A stretch of DNA of 64,000 nt, taken from NCBI GenBank assembly GCA_037318855.1, contig CP134874.1, forward strand, positions 2,666,598 to 2,730,597, given 5' to 3'. Made by a program: the position numbers and the translations under genes. This stretch comes from Candidatus Sedimenticola sp. (ex Thyasira tokunagai). GTDB taxonomy: Bacteria > Pseudomonadota > Gammaproteobacteria > Chromatiales > Chromatiaceae. The notes below the pieces were generated by a model. The model was not told the origin of the DNA and did not search any database. It was given only the letters and a program-made list of their open reading frames with translations. How positions within the stretch are numbered: the first letter of the stretch is position 1; the number at the start of each line of letters is the position of its first letter. This document shows positions 27,558 to 36,624 of this stretch, piece by piece.

Positions 27558-28354
27558 CTAAACGGCCAATGGTGCCACTGGAGCATTGTTCACCTGCTGG
27601 ACGCCGTGTTCAGATGCTATTATTTCTTCGTGTTTCGGTCTTAGAATGGAACGAATAATCCCATTGTAGTATTCAATGCTTTTAAACGTTATTTTGTTCC
27701 TAAGAAAGTCATTTTGTAACTGACTAATAGTGCCATTAACGCGCATCTCTACTCCATCGTCACACAGCTCCAAACTAATATATTCTCCTGGATAATTAGC
27801 GGACAAAGCACCCTCAAGCAATTTCAAATCATATTCAACTTTGCGCTTACGCTTTCTGGATACAGCCCTACGTTTCACATCAAATTTCCGTGTTACTTTT
27901 TTCGCTCCTTAACCCACTCTGTACCATGCATTTTTTCTAGTAAGCGCCAGTACTGGGCAGCGGCCATAAAGTGCTTATCTTGATTAATTTCTTTTGACAC
28001 ATAGATAATATTTCCAGGCCAGTGGTCACCCCCGCAATCGAGTGGTTTCAGATGAAATATTAATGCGTCTGATTTGCCAGAAAGTATAGGTTTACCCGTA
28101 AAGTAGCAGCATCCATTTTGTATATCGTAAATATCATCAAGATCATCGCTTTCATGCACGCCACCACTACTAGAACCTGATAATGCGAGGGATATACAAC
28201 TATTTATCTTTTTTAGATGGGCCGTCTCACCCTCACACATAATCCATATCTCATCACCAATTATCATACTGTGTCTTACTTCTACCTTCTCTTGGCCATT
28301 AATATTCGTTAATGCCTCTTTAGATGGGGCTTCTTGCAGTTCACTACCGCCCAT
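27558..28354 (-). pseudogene. HNH-endonuclease-like gene, copy 2, frameshifted in an A run
   Basis: The first part (28354-27893) has YDIQNGCCYFTGKPI, DHWPGNIIYVSKEINQDKHF and ends EWVKERKK. The second part (27878-27558) continues with the C-terminal domain found in copy 1. The break is a six-base A run where copy 1 has seven, so one lost base splits the gene. The first His of the HNH pattern (copy 1 DHLEP) is FHLKP here. The N-terminal 65 residues are not like copy 1. It lies between the Crp-like gene and luxI. Confidence 0.6.
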
Positions 28355-28420
28355 TATTTACTCCTATATAAATATATTAGCTAAGAAATACGTCAAAATA
28401 ATAATTCACTGATCAAGTGA

Positions 28421-29039
28421 TCACTTAGATTCTATCCAGCAAGCAATAACTGGAGAACCATCAATAAGTTCCGGTGGACCGGCTCTGCGTAACGGGTAAT
28501 TACTCTTAGAGTATAAGCGCTCTACCATAGGAGACGTGACCGCCACTAAACGACTTGCCCCATGTTTAGCGATTATTTCAAAAACACGTTTTCATTATCA
28601 TCTCATTGGTATAGGATATACCTCCTTTTATCGGCGAAGACTGATCACTGTTATGAGTTGAAAGGCGTGATATCTCCCAAACTAATGGTGTGGATGGTGA
28701 GGGCGAGCCATTAAAAAGAGTAGGGAATATATCCATTAAGCAGGGCCCTGTTGTTGGGTTCAAACAAACATGGCCACATATATCACCGTTATCATTGAAC
28801 GCTATAACGTAGATCGTATCTGGCAGATCGAACTCATCAATTTCAGCAACACCATTGGTTTTGAGAGGCCAACCAAGTCGCCCAATGAATACCTTCTGAC
28901 GATATTTATAAAAAGCTGAAAGTTCACTCTCAGAAAAACTACTTTTCCTGCCGTGAATTATTTTTATACCTCCTGTTACATGAAGCACCTCATTGAAATA
29001 TGAATGCTCATTACTAATCACTACTGGCGCTATATTCAT
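28421..29039 (-). pseudogene. luxI: LuxI-type acyl-homoserine lactone synthase, frameshifted
   Basis: The N-terminal frame (29039-28578) has the LuxI signature: SAFYKYRQKVFIGRLGWPL, VAEIDEFDLPDTIYVIAFN, GHVCLNPTTGPCLM and PLVWEISRLSTHN, covering the invariant Arg, Phe, Trp, Glu and Asp positions. After NEMIMKT the frame shifts, and the next frame reads VFEIIAKHGASRLVAVTSPMVERL and ends GSPVIACWIESK with stop at 28421. One indel near 28590 therefore separates the two. It would make an acyl-HSL signal from SAM and an acyl carrier; as sequenced it is inactive. Confidence 0.85.
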
Positions 29040-29250
29040 AATATAATCCTAATAAATATGTATAATAAAAATCATGGACCAATGCTATATTAGCGGCATG
29101 GCGGTGTGAATCGGTAAAAATACCTGTTTTCGCTTCATACCCAGCCTGTTTACGATAAACATTTGTTCTTCTGGCCTCGATGAAATTCGCGCACATCGTC
29201 CTTATCAAAATCTCAGCCTTGGTAGACTGAGGTCTAATGGACTTGTACAA
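29014..29250 (-). CDS. Short hypothetical frame overlapping the luxI start
   Basis: Seventy-eight codons, of which the first eight or so come from the IS3 end at 29231. The middle (TMCANFIEARRTNVYRKQAGYEAKTGIFTDSHRHAAN) looks protein-like but has no family I know. It ends inside luxI. Possibly the truncated remains of a gene cut by the IS3 insertion. Confidence 0.3.
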   Translation of the reverse strand: MYKSIRPQSTKAEILIRTMCANFIEARRTNVYRKQAGYEAKTGIFTDSHRHAANIALVHDFYYTYLLGLYYEYSASSD

Positions 29251-29404
29251 CCCAGTTAAGCATTATTACTGACTTAATTGAGGTAGAGATAGATGAGTAC
29301 ACGAAAGAAATAATCATAAGCGAGTCTTCGATTTCGTGATGCAAAACGGGACATCCAAGTCCCCCTTTTGCACTCAATCTTCGACAACCTATTATTGCCC
29401 CGGC
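29231..29404 (+). mobile_element. Truncated IS3 left end carrying truncated SIE copy A4
   Basis: 29231-29316 repeats the left end and orfA start of the IS3 element at 29410 (ATG AGT ACA CGA AAG AAA TAA TCA). At 29317 subfamily A starts (TAAGCGAGTC) and continues 88 bases to 29404, where the complete IS3 begins. The neighbouring empty copy reads TAT TCA AAA GAG at the same place, giving a direct empty-site comparison: the insertion follows TCA, and the host would continue AAAGA. Confidence 0.85.
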
Positions 29405-29472
29405 TGAGGTGGTCTAATGGACTTGTACAACCCAGTTAAGCATTATTGCTGACTTAACTGAGGTAGAGATAG

Positions 29473-29766
29473 ATGAGTACACGAAAGAAATATTCAAAAG
29501 AGTTCAAGTTGGACGCAATCAGCCTGGTAATTGAGCAGGGTTATACAAGAAAGAAGGCTGCCACAAGCCTGGAAATCAACCCTCAAATGCTGGGGCGCTG
29601 GGTGAAAGAGAATCAGGCTGAGGAGGGACTGGTGTTTCGGGGCAATGGCAAGTTGACACCCGAACAGGAAGAGCTCAGGAAACTCAAGGCCCAGGTCAAG
29701 CGCCTTGAGATGGAGAGGGATATACTAAAAAAAGCGACGGCATTCTTTGCAGCAGAAACGAAGTGA
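29473..29766 (+). CDS. IS3-family transposase OrfA
   Basis: A 97-residue helix-turn-helix protein starting MSTRKKYSKEFKLDAISLVIEQGYTRKKAATSLEINPQMLGRWVKEN, followed by a leucine-zipper helix (LRKLKAQVKRLEMERDILKKATAFFA). It binds the terminal repeats; the active transposase is the OrfAB frameshift product. OrfB starts in the overlapping GTGA. Complete. Confidence 0.93.
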   Translation: MSTRKKYSKEFKLDAISLVIEQGYTRKKAATSLEINPQMLGRWVKENQAEEGLVFRGNGKLTPEQEELRKLKAQVKRLEMERDILKKATAFFAAETK

Positions 29767-30017
29767 AATACTCGTTCATCACCCAACATAAGAATGCCTA
29801 CCCTATCGGCCTGCAGTGTCGGGTTTTGGGTGTGAGCCGTAACGGCTATTACCGGTACCAGAGGGTAATGAAGAGCAGACCGGATGATCCAGTCCATCAA
29901 GAGATGCTGGAGTGGGTTGTAGATATTGCCAAAAGCTCAGACTACACCTACGGTAGTCGTCGAATGAAGAAAGCCCTCAATGTACTGGGCTATCCAGTGA
30001 GCCGGGGCAAGGTGTAG

Positions 30018-30116
30018 TGGCATAGTTAATTTGGCCACCTGATTATGGGTGATATCATCACCCTCAATACAATACAGGTGACAAAATGACAAAGAGCAGG
30101 CGATCTGGCGCCGGAA
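30018..30116 (+). mobile_element. About 100-base left-end remnant of another IS3-type element
   Basis: TAGTGGCATAGTTAATTTGG then GTGATATCATCACC and CAGGTGACAAAATGACAAAGAGC look like an IS left end leading to an orfA start (MTKSRRSG). It is fused at both sides to the IS3 orfB sequence. Confidence 0.5.
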
Positions 30117-30311
30117 ACCGAGAGCGGGACTGATTCACCACTCGGATCGTGGGTCTCAGTACGCCAGCAAGGCTTTTCGGCGATTACTGAAGGCTCATGG
30201 TATTAACGGCAGCATGAGCAGGAAGGGGGATTGCTGGGATACTCAGTCTAATATTCTATTGAACGTTCAGCCCAGCCTCACCCGTGCTGGGATTGGTGAA
30301 GCTGCCTTTGC

Positions 30312-30597
30312 TAAGCGAGTCTTCGATTTCGTGATGCAAAACGGGACATCCAAGTCCCCCTTTTGCACTCAATCTTCGACAGCCTATTATTGCCCCGGCC
30401 GTCCCGGTCTCCAGCACTACGCAATAACATCGCAAGCTCGTTACTGCTTCGTCGCTGGCTCCCGAGATGACTTGACGTCGCGTTCGTATGCGATCTTGGA
30501 TTCCCTCGGGCGCTATGCGCACGCCGGGCATCCAGTATCGCCTCACGACTACCGGGGACTAATCGCCTCGGCTTTCAGCCTTCCATGGCGGTCAGCG
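30312..30597 (+). mobile_element. SIE element copy A5 in the putative bridge-RNA region of IS110
   Basis: 286 bases from TAAGCGAGTC to GGCGGTCAGCG, then GTTGACC (NNNGA rule). Unlike the other full copies, the host is a non-coding region upstream of the IS110 transposase, in the sense direction. Confidence 0.8.
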
Positions 30598-31145
30598 GTT
30601 GACCTGTCGGTTGGATACTGGCGTTCCCCGAGTATCTCCGGGCCCATTGCCTGTGACCTAATAGGAGCTTTGTCCTGCAACTTGAGTGTCCTGTCCAGCA
30701 ATGTGGGTTGGTGATCGATACCTCTGACGTCAGGGAGTATTTGAGATGGATAAACAAACGATATTACATGAAGTTATTCTTGGTGTGGATACGCATCTGG
30801 ATATCCACGTTGGAGCACTGATTAACCATAATGGAAAATTGCTTGATGTATTGCCCGTAGAAACCAACAGCGCTGGCTATCAGCAGTTATTGAAGTAGGC
30901 AATTGCATATTCCGGCCCATCATGAACACCCATTCTAGTTCAACGTGAACACCTATTCCGGCTGAACGTGAACACTCATTCTGATCCAACGTGAACACTT
31001 TGCCGGTTTTTCCGGAATAGGTGTTCACCATTCCGGAATCACTGTTCACGTTTCTCCGGAATCCTTCCCAACGCATTGTTTTTCCAACTATTTGCTACTC
31101 TCCCTCCTTTTCTGGAGAGAGGCTGTGGCTGCAAAGAGGATCACA

Positions 31146-32967
31146 ATGCGAAAAATCAGAGATATTCTGCGACTACGATATGCTGCCGGGTTATCGATCC
31201 AGCAGATCAAAGAGAGCACCAAGGCCAGTGTCGGAGCCATCCAGAAACTGCTGGCCAAGGCAGTTGAGCTGGGACTCTCCTGGCCCTTACCGGATGAACT
31301 GGATGACAACCAGTTGGCCCAGCTCTTCTACCCTGGTGCGGACACCACCGTCTCCTCCCGCTATCAAGTACCTGACTGGTCAGTGATCCATCAGGAACTC
31401 AAGCGTAAAGGGATGACAAAACAACTGCTGTGGGAGGAGTACACCCAGCAGTACCCCAACCGCTGCTACAGCTACTCACAGTTCTGTGATCGCTACCGTT
31501 ACTGGTGCGGCCAACAGAAACGCTCCATGCGTCAAACCCATAAGGCGGGAGAGAAATGCTTTGTCGATTACTGTGGGCCGACCGTTCCCATCGTCAGTGC
31601 CACCACGGGTGAACTGCGCACAGCCCAGGTGTTTGTCGGGGTACTGGGTGCCTCGAACTACACCTATGCGGAAGCCACGTACAGCCAATCTTTACCCGAC
31701 TGGCTGGGGAGTCATGTACGGATGTTTGAGTTCTTTGGCGGCTGTAGTGAACTGGTCATCCCCGATAACCTGCGCAGCGGCGTCAGCAAGCCCTGCCGTT
31801 ACGATCCGCAGCTCAACCCCAGCTACCAACAGTTGGCGGAGCACTACCAGTTGGCGGTTATCCCAGCGCGTCCCTATAAGCCGAAGGACAAGTCCAAAGC
31901 GGAGGTGGCTGTGCAGATCGTTGAGCGCTGGATACTGGCCCGCCTACGCCACCATAGCTTCTTCTCACTGGCTGAGGTCAACCAGTGCATCCGTGCCCTG
32001 CTCAATGAACTTAACCAAAAGCCATTCAAGCAGCTACCGGGCAACCGACTACAAGCCTTTGAGCAGCTCGATAAGCCCGCTTTGAAACCCTTGCCCATTC
32101 ACCCCTATCGTTACGTCGATATCAAACCGGTCAAGGTCAATATCGACTATCACGTACAGTACCGGCAGCACCACTACTCGGTTCCCCATCAGTACGTCGG
32201 TGAGACACTGGAACTGCATGCCGGCGATACGCTGGTCACCCTCTACTTCCGACAGCGACAGGTGGCCTCTCATCCACGGAAACACCAGCCCGGTACAACC
32301 ACCGAGGCAGCACACATGCCCAAGCGTCATCAGAAACAGCAGCAGTGGACGCCGGGGCGGCTGAAGAACTGGGCAAAAGATCAAGCGTGTCGCTACCTCG
32401 TGAAAGATTTTGGGACATCCAAGTCTCCAAAATCGACTCGCCTACGCGACAGCCGTTATGCCCCGACCGTCCTGCGTACGTCACGATTCCGTATTGCACA
32501 TTGCAGCAAAGCTGCTTGTGCACTACTCCATCATGACTCCCGCAATGACTCTACGGCGTTTCGGATGCACTCCTTGTATGCCCTACATCGCTCCCTGCCG
32601 GTCGCAATTCCGGCCATACAACCGCGCCTACGCCTATCGGGGACTAATCGCCTCGGCTTTCAGCCTTCCATGGCGATCAGCGATCGATTCTGAGGTGCTG
32701 GTCTGGGTGGATCACCAACTGAAGGTGAAGGCCCATCCAGAGCAGGCTTACCGGATCTGTCTCGGCCTGCTCAATCTCAGTCGTGAGTATCCTGCCGAGC
32801 GACTCAATGCCGCCTGCAAAATCGCCAATCGAGGAGGCCTGTTACGCCTGAAGCAGGTCAAGTCAATCCTGCAAAGTAACCGCGACAAACTGCCCGAACA
32901 GCTCGACCTTCAGGCTGAGCTTCCCCAGAACCACGAAAATATCCGTGGGCCTCACAACTTCCATTAA
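31146..32967 (+). CDS. istA: IS21-family transposase IstA, interrupted by SIE B1
   Basis: Starts MRKIRDILRLRYAAGLSIQQIKES at 31146 with GAGG upstream; an earlier start lacks a binding site. HTH, then the rve-type DDE domain (FVDYCGPTVPIVSATTGEL, QVFVGVLGASNYTYAEATYSQ, ELVIPDNLRSGVSK, VEVAVQ-like KAEVAVQIVERW). After NWAKD the SIE B1 intervenes (32382-32682), and the frame resumes IDSEVLVWVDHQLKVKAHPEQAYRICLG..AELPQNHENIRGPHNFH. With B1 removed the gene is complete and without a single stop; without removal it ends early in the element. Confidence 0.9.
32382..32682 (+). mobile_element. SIE element copy B1 in istA
   Basis: 301 bases, CAAGCGTGTCGC to GGCGATCAGCG. Host codons AAA GAT | ATC GAT, in frame. 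It contains the stem GATTTTGG..CCAAAATC around GAC-ATCCAA-GTC near the 5' end and ATCGCC..GGCGAT at the 3' end. Longest copy; B3 lacks about 14 internal bases. Confidence 0.87.
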
Positions 32968-32985
32968 CCCGGGGGAGAACACATC

Positions 32986-34026
32986 ATGAACAGTCAAACC
33001 GTATTGCAACTGCGTCAACTCAAACTTGGTGGCATGGCCCATGCCCTGCAAAGCCAGCTGGAGCAGGTCAGCACCTATACAGCGAGTCTTCGATCTCGTG
33101 AAACATTTTGGGACATCCCAGTCGCCAAAATCAACTCGATCTTTGACAGCCTGTTTGCGCCCTGGCCGCCCTGCGTCCGTGCTCCTTCGCCACACCATCG
33201 CAAGCTCGGTGCAGGCTACGTGGCACTACCACAAATGGCTTGACGCGATTCTCGGATGCCTACTTTGTTTTTCCTCTGGCGCTATCGCACGACGGAAAAA
33301 CAGTGCGCCCTAATCACTACCAGGGATTAACCGCCTTCGCTTCGCTCTCCATGGCGGTCAGCGGAGGGTTTGCCGTTTATCGAACGACTCGACCTGCTGC
33401 TGGATCAGGAGTGCCTCAGCCGAGATCAGCGCAAACAGGAGCGCCTTATCCGCCAGGCCCGCTTCAGGCTCAGGGCCTGCATCCAGGAAATCGACTATCA
33501 GCATCCTCGCAATATCACTCAGTCACAGATCGCACAACTGGCCCAAGGGGAGTGGATCAATCGTGGTCAGAACTTGCTGGTGACTGGCCCCTATGGCAGC
33601 GGCAAGACCTACCTTGCTTGTGCCCTGGGGCATAGCGCCTGTCTGCACGGCTACAGTGTGCGTTACTACCGACTCTCACGGCTGTTGTTGGAGCTGACTC
33701 AGACCAAGGCTGATGGGACTTACCATAAACAGCTCAAGCAGTTGGCCAAGATCCAATTGCTGGTGATTGATGACTGGGGGCTGGAGCCGTTGAAACCGGC
33801 CCACCGCAATGACCTGATGGAGATCATGGATGGTCGCCATGGGCACACCTCCACACTGATGATCAGTCAGCTACCCACCGACCAGTGGTACACAAGCATC
33901 GGAGACAACACCCTGGCGGATGCCATTCTCGACCGTCTAATGCACAACGCCCACCGACTCCAACTCAAGGGAGAGTCGATGAGAAAACTGATGGGGCAGT
34001 TGACTGATGGTGAACACCTGGGTTAA
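32986..34026 (+). CDS. istB: IS21-family helper ATPase IstB, interrupted by SIE C1
   Basis: Starts MNSQTVLQLRQLKLGGMAHALQ with GGGGGAG upstream. After QVSTY comes SIE C1 (33079-33363), then EGLPFIERLDLLLDQECLSRDQRKQ. Walker A is TGPYGSGKTYLACALG and Walker B LLVIDDWGLEPL. It ends GESMRKLMGQLTDGEHLG. Complete and stop-free once C1 is removed. It follows istA by 18 bases. Confidence 0.9.
33079..33363 (+). mobile_element. SIE element copy C1 in istB
   Basis: 285 bases, ACAGCGAGTCTTCGATCTCG to GGCGGTCAGCG. Host codons ACC TAT | GAG GGT. Subfamily C has the 5' stem ATTTTGG..CCAAAAT. The left border could lie 3 bases further right; frame is kept either way. Confidence 0.85.
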
Positions 34027-34157
34027 AAGTTCAGCTACGTGATGCGTTGAGAAATCAGGTGTTCACGTTCGTCCGGAATAGGTGTTCATCTTCGCCGGAA
34101 TACGCAGCAATGTCGTTCGGCAGTTTGTCGCGTGCTGGAGTAGAAGGCACAGGAACC

Positions 34158-34444
34158 ACAGCGAGTCTTCGATCTCGTGAAACATTTTGGGACATCCCAG
34201 TCGCCAAAATCAACTCGATCTTTGACAGCCTGTTTGCGCCCTGGCCGCCCTGCGTCCGTGCTCCTTCGCCACACCATCGCAAGCTCGGTACAGGCTACGT
34301 GGCGCTACCACAGATGGCTTGATGCGATTCTCGGATGCCTACCGCTTTATTTTCCACTGGCGCTATCGCACGACGGAAAAACAGTGCGCCCTAATCACTA
34401 CCAGGGATTAACCGCCTTCGCTTCGCTCTCCATGGCGGTCAGCG
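34158..34444 (+). mobile_element. SIE element copy C2 in the IS110 transposase
   Basis: 287 bases, nearly identical to C1. Host codons GGA ACC | TAT GGA restore Gly-Thr-Tyr-Gly-Ala-Gly, the conserved IS110 motif, which fixes the left border at ACAGCG. Confidence 0.86.
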
Positions 34445-35322
34445 TATGGAGCGGGCTTGTCCAGATTTCTGTCAGATCACGAGGTTGTGGTCCTCGAGGT
34501 CAACCGTCCAGACCGTTCTATGCGACGATTCAGAGGAAAGTCGGATCCAACTGATGCGGAAAGTGCGGCTCGGTCAGTCCTGGCTGGCAACGCACGGCAA
34601 TTCCAAAAGCACAATCGGGGCCAGCAGAGGCTATGCGCATTGCATCAGTTGCAAGACGCAGCGCAGTTAAAGCAAGAACGCAGACAATCAATCAATTGCG
34701 AGCATTGCTCGTGTCAGCTCCCGAGAATGTTCGGGGCAGGCTATGGAGGTCTAGCCTCGATCAATGCGTGAAAAACTGCACGCATATCCGTAGCTTGGGT
34801 GATACCACTGCGCTTAAAACGTTAGCCACTACCCTTCGACTACTAGCCAAACGCTGGTTGTACTTAACGGATGAATTGAAGAATCTTGATCGTATACTAG
34901 ATCAATTGACAAGCACCGCAGCAAAACGAATGCGTGAACAGTTTGGCATTGGGCCACAGACCGCAGCGACACTACTTTCTGTTGCCGGTGATAATCCCGA
35001 ACGGTTGCACAGTGAAGCAGCCCTAGCGGCGCTATGCGGAGTCAACCCACTGCAAGCATCTTCGGGTAAGACAGTGCGCCATCGCCTTAATCGGGGGGGT
35101 AGTCGAGCTGCCAATAATGCATTGTGGACCATAGCGATGGTTCGTATGCGGAGCGACCCACGTACTCGAGCTTATGTTGTCCGCCGTACCGCGGAAGGAA
35201 AATCAATCAAAGAGATCAGTCGGTGTTTGAAGCGCTACATTGTTCGCGAGATATATCCTCTCCTCTTGGCTGATTTGAACGACGCTGCGATCAATACTTG
35301 ACATAGGCGCGTCAACGCTGTT

Positions 35323-35609
35323 CAAGAGTGTCGCTACTTCGTGAAAGATTTTGGGACATCCAAGTCCCCAAAATCAACTCGCCTACGCGACAGCCGTTAT
35401 GCCCCGGCCGTCCTGCGTACGTCACGATTCCGTATTGCACATTGCAGCAGAGCTGCTTGTGCACTACTACATCATGACTCTACGGCGTTTCGGATGCGCT
35501 CTTTGTATGCCCTACATTGTTCCCTATCGGTCACAATTCCGGACATACAAGCGCCTACGTCTATCGGGGACTAATCGCCTCGGCTTTCAGCCTTCCATGG
35601 CGATCAGCG
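35323..35609 (+). mobile_element. SIE element copy B3 in IS3 orfB
   Basis: 287 bases, CAAGAGTGTCGC to GGCGATCAGCG. Host codons GCT GTT | GTT GAA AGC restore the conserved AVVESFF of the IS3 catalytic domain. Confidence 0.86.
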
Positions 35610-35831
35610 GTTGAAAGCTTCTTTGGCAGCTTGAAGCAGGAGCGAGTGCATTGGCGAAGCTACCAGACACGTTATGAGGCCCAGCAGGACATACTGGAAT
35701 ATATTTCGATGTTTTATAACAGCCGTCGCCTACATTCATACTTGGACTATATGAGCCCTAATGACTTTGAGCAGCAGTTGTTGGAGCTGAAGAAAGCGGC
35801 TTAACTGGGTGTAACAAAATCTTTGACCACG

Positions 35832-36542
35832 TTAATCAGCGTCCACGTGAAGGGGGAATATACGATTAAATTCATCCATTATGGCAGCTGGTTTAAGAAT
35901 CTCTAATTTCCCATACGTCCAATCTATAATGCCCATGTCCTGCAACTTCTTTAATTTTTTAGTGGCCTGGCTTCTAGAAACGGAAGCTGCTCTTGCTATA
36001 CCACTCACCCCCAGTGGTATCTTGCAGGTGTAGCCGTCGGGTATTTCATCTCGCTGACCTGTTCGCCACTCAAAGTCTTTCTTACAACACCTATCCAGGA
36101 GGTAAATCAATTTATCGTGGACTGATGAAGAAGTATTCGTAACCATATTTCTATTGCCTATTTCATCCCCCCACATAACAAAATGCGTCCATAGCTGTTT
36201 TAAAATATCACTGTCTATATTGTCATCATATAGATGCACCAGAGTAACGAACAGGGTGCAGTTTGATTCTGCGGTTGCCATGCATAATTGGCTTGCTTCA
36301 GGCATAATTAACAGGTCGCCAGGAAATAGTAAGCCTAGATTTTTTTTATATCCTTTACGGCCCTGCAGCAGATATCCATCGCATACAAAGATGAGTCTAG
36401 AGGGATAATCGGCACTAGAAATGACTTCTCCTTTCGCTAGCCTTATGAAATTTTTCTTATGTTCAGGATGATAACCTAACTCACTGCTTTCCTTTGTAAT
36501 ATTATTACGCAGCTCTTGTCCTGGTGCATTAAAAGTATTCAC
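35832..36542 (-). CDS. Crp/Fnr-family transcription regulator (second copy)
   Basis: A 236-residue protein. Beta-roll effector domain (FIRLAKGEVISSADYPSRLIFVCDGYLLQGRKGYKKNLGLLFPGDLLIMPEAS), dimer helix, then a winged helix with IPLGVSGIARAASVSRSQATKKLKKLQDMGIIDWTYGKLEIL. It is not a close copy of the regulator at 26070. It is AT-rich. It is encoded downstream of a LuxR gene on the same strand, with an SIE remnant between, repeating the Crp+LuxR pairing of the 25 kb island. Confidence 0.8.
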   Translation of the reverse strand: MNTFNAPGQELRNNITKESSELGYHPEHKKNFIRLAKGEVISSADYPSRLIFVCDGYLLQGRKGYKKNLGLLFPGDLLIMPEASQLCMATAESNCTLFVTLVHLYDDNIDSDILKQLWTHFVMWGDEIGNRNMVTNTSSSVHDKLIYLLDRCCKKDFEWRTGQRDEIPDGYTCKIPLGVSGIARAASVSRSQATKKLKKLQDMGIIDWTYGKLEILKPAAIMDEFNRIFPLHVDAD

Positions 36543-36624
36543 ACAGATTCACCGTTTTAGCCCACGCTGATAGCCATAGAAGGAGAAAACGTGAACTTAA
36601 TTAGACATAACAGATACCTTCTAA

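Larger units (their letters stand above)
30900..34095 (+). mobile_element. IS21-family element (copy 1) carrying SIE B1 and C1
   Basis: The left end has three to four direct repeats of the type GTGAACACCTATTCCGGCTG with a 23-base period (30925-31050), typical of the multiple terminal sites of IS21. The right end has GTTCACGTTCGTCCGGAATAG and GTTCATCTTCGCCGGAATA. It contains istA and istB. It is inserted in the IS110 transposase gene. Confidence 0.88.
30746..35301 (+). pseudogene. IS110-family transposase, split by IS21 and SIE C2
   Basis: N-terminus MDKQTILHEVILGVDTHLDIHVG..NSAGYQQLLK (30746-30898) has the DEDD domain start. After IS21, FGSLSRAGVEGTGT (34111-34157), then SIE C2, then YGAGLSRFLSDHEVVVLEVNRPDR..GKSDPTDAESAARSVL. 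The frame shifts by one near 34630 and continues SAVKARTQTINQLRALLV..FGIGPQTAATLLSVAGDN, ALCGVNPLQASSGKT..RGGSRAANNALWTIAMVRM (transposase_20 domain). At least one true frameshift remains after removing the insertions. Confidence 0.88.
30242..35313 (+). mobile_element. IS110-family element carrying an IS21 element and two SIE copies (A5, C2)
   Basis: It starts near CTCAGTCTAATATTC and ends near GACATAGGCGCGTCA; the flanking IS3 sequence reads GGGATA|ACGCTG. The transposase starts at 30746. Upstream, 30242-30745 is non-coding except for SIE A5 and contains hairpins such as CCCAGCCTCACCCGTGCTGGG, in the position where IS110-group elements encode their bridge RNA. IS21 (about 30900-34095) splits the transposase. 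Confidence 0.8.
29763..35804 (+). pseudogene. IS3-family OrfB, split into three segments
   Basis: Segments: 29763-30015 (VKYSFITQHKNAYPIGLQCRVLG..YGSRRMKKALNVLGYPVSRGKV), 30117-30241 ([36 protein letters not shown]) and 35315-35804 (NAV, then after SIE B3 VESFFGSLKQERVHW..DYMSPNDFEQQLLELKKAA). The catalytic D and E regions are HHSDRGSQY and AVVESFFGSLK. A 100-base foreign fragment replaces about 100 residues after SRGKV, so even without IS110 and SIE the gene is defective. Confidence 0.88.
29410..35829 (+). mobile_element. IS3-family element, interrupted by IS110 (with IS21 inside) and SIE B3
   Basis: Ends TGGTCTAATGGAC..ACAACCCAGTTAAGC (left) and GGCTTAACTGGGTGTAAC..GACCA (right) form the terminal repeats. 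The host element is continuous except for a remnant at 30018-30116, IS110 from about 30242 to 35313 inserted at GGGATA|ACGCTGTT, and SIE B3 at 35323-35609. About 100 codons of orfB are also missing at the 30018 junction. Confidence 0.85.

Noticed and set aside
33079..33368. Reading AGCG at both SIE ends as a target duplication
   Set aside because: AGCG is present at both ends of nearly all copies regardless of host. Including it in the host would add residues absent from the protein families (for example in the IS110 GTYGAGL motif) or create stops (IS1182).
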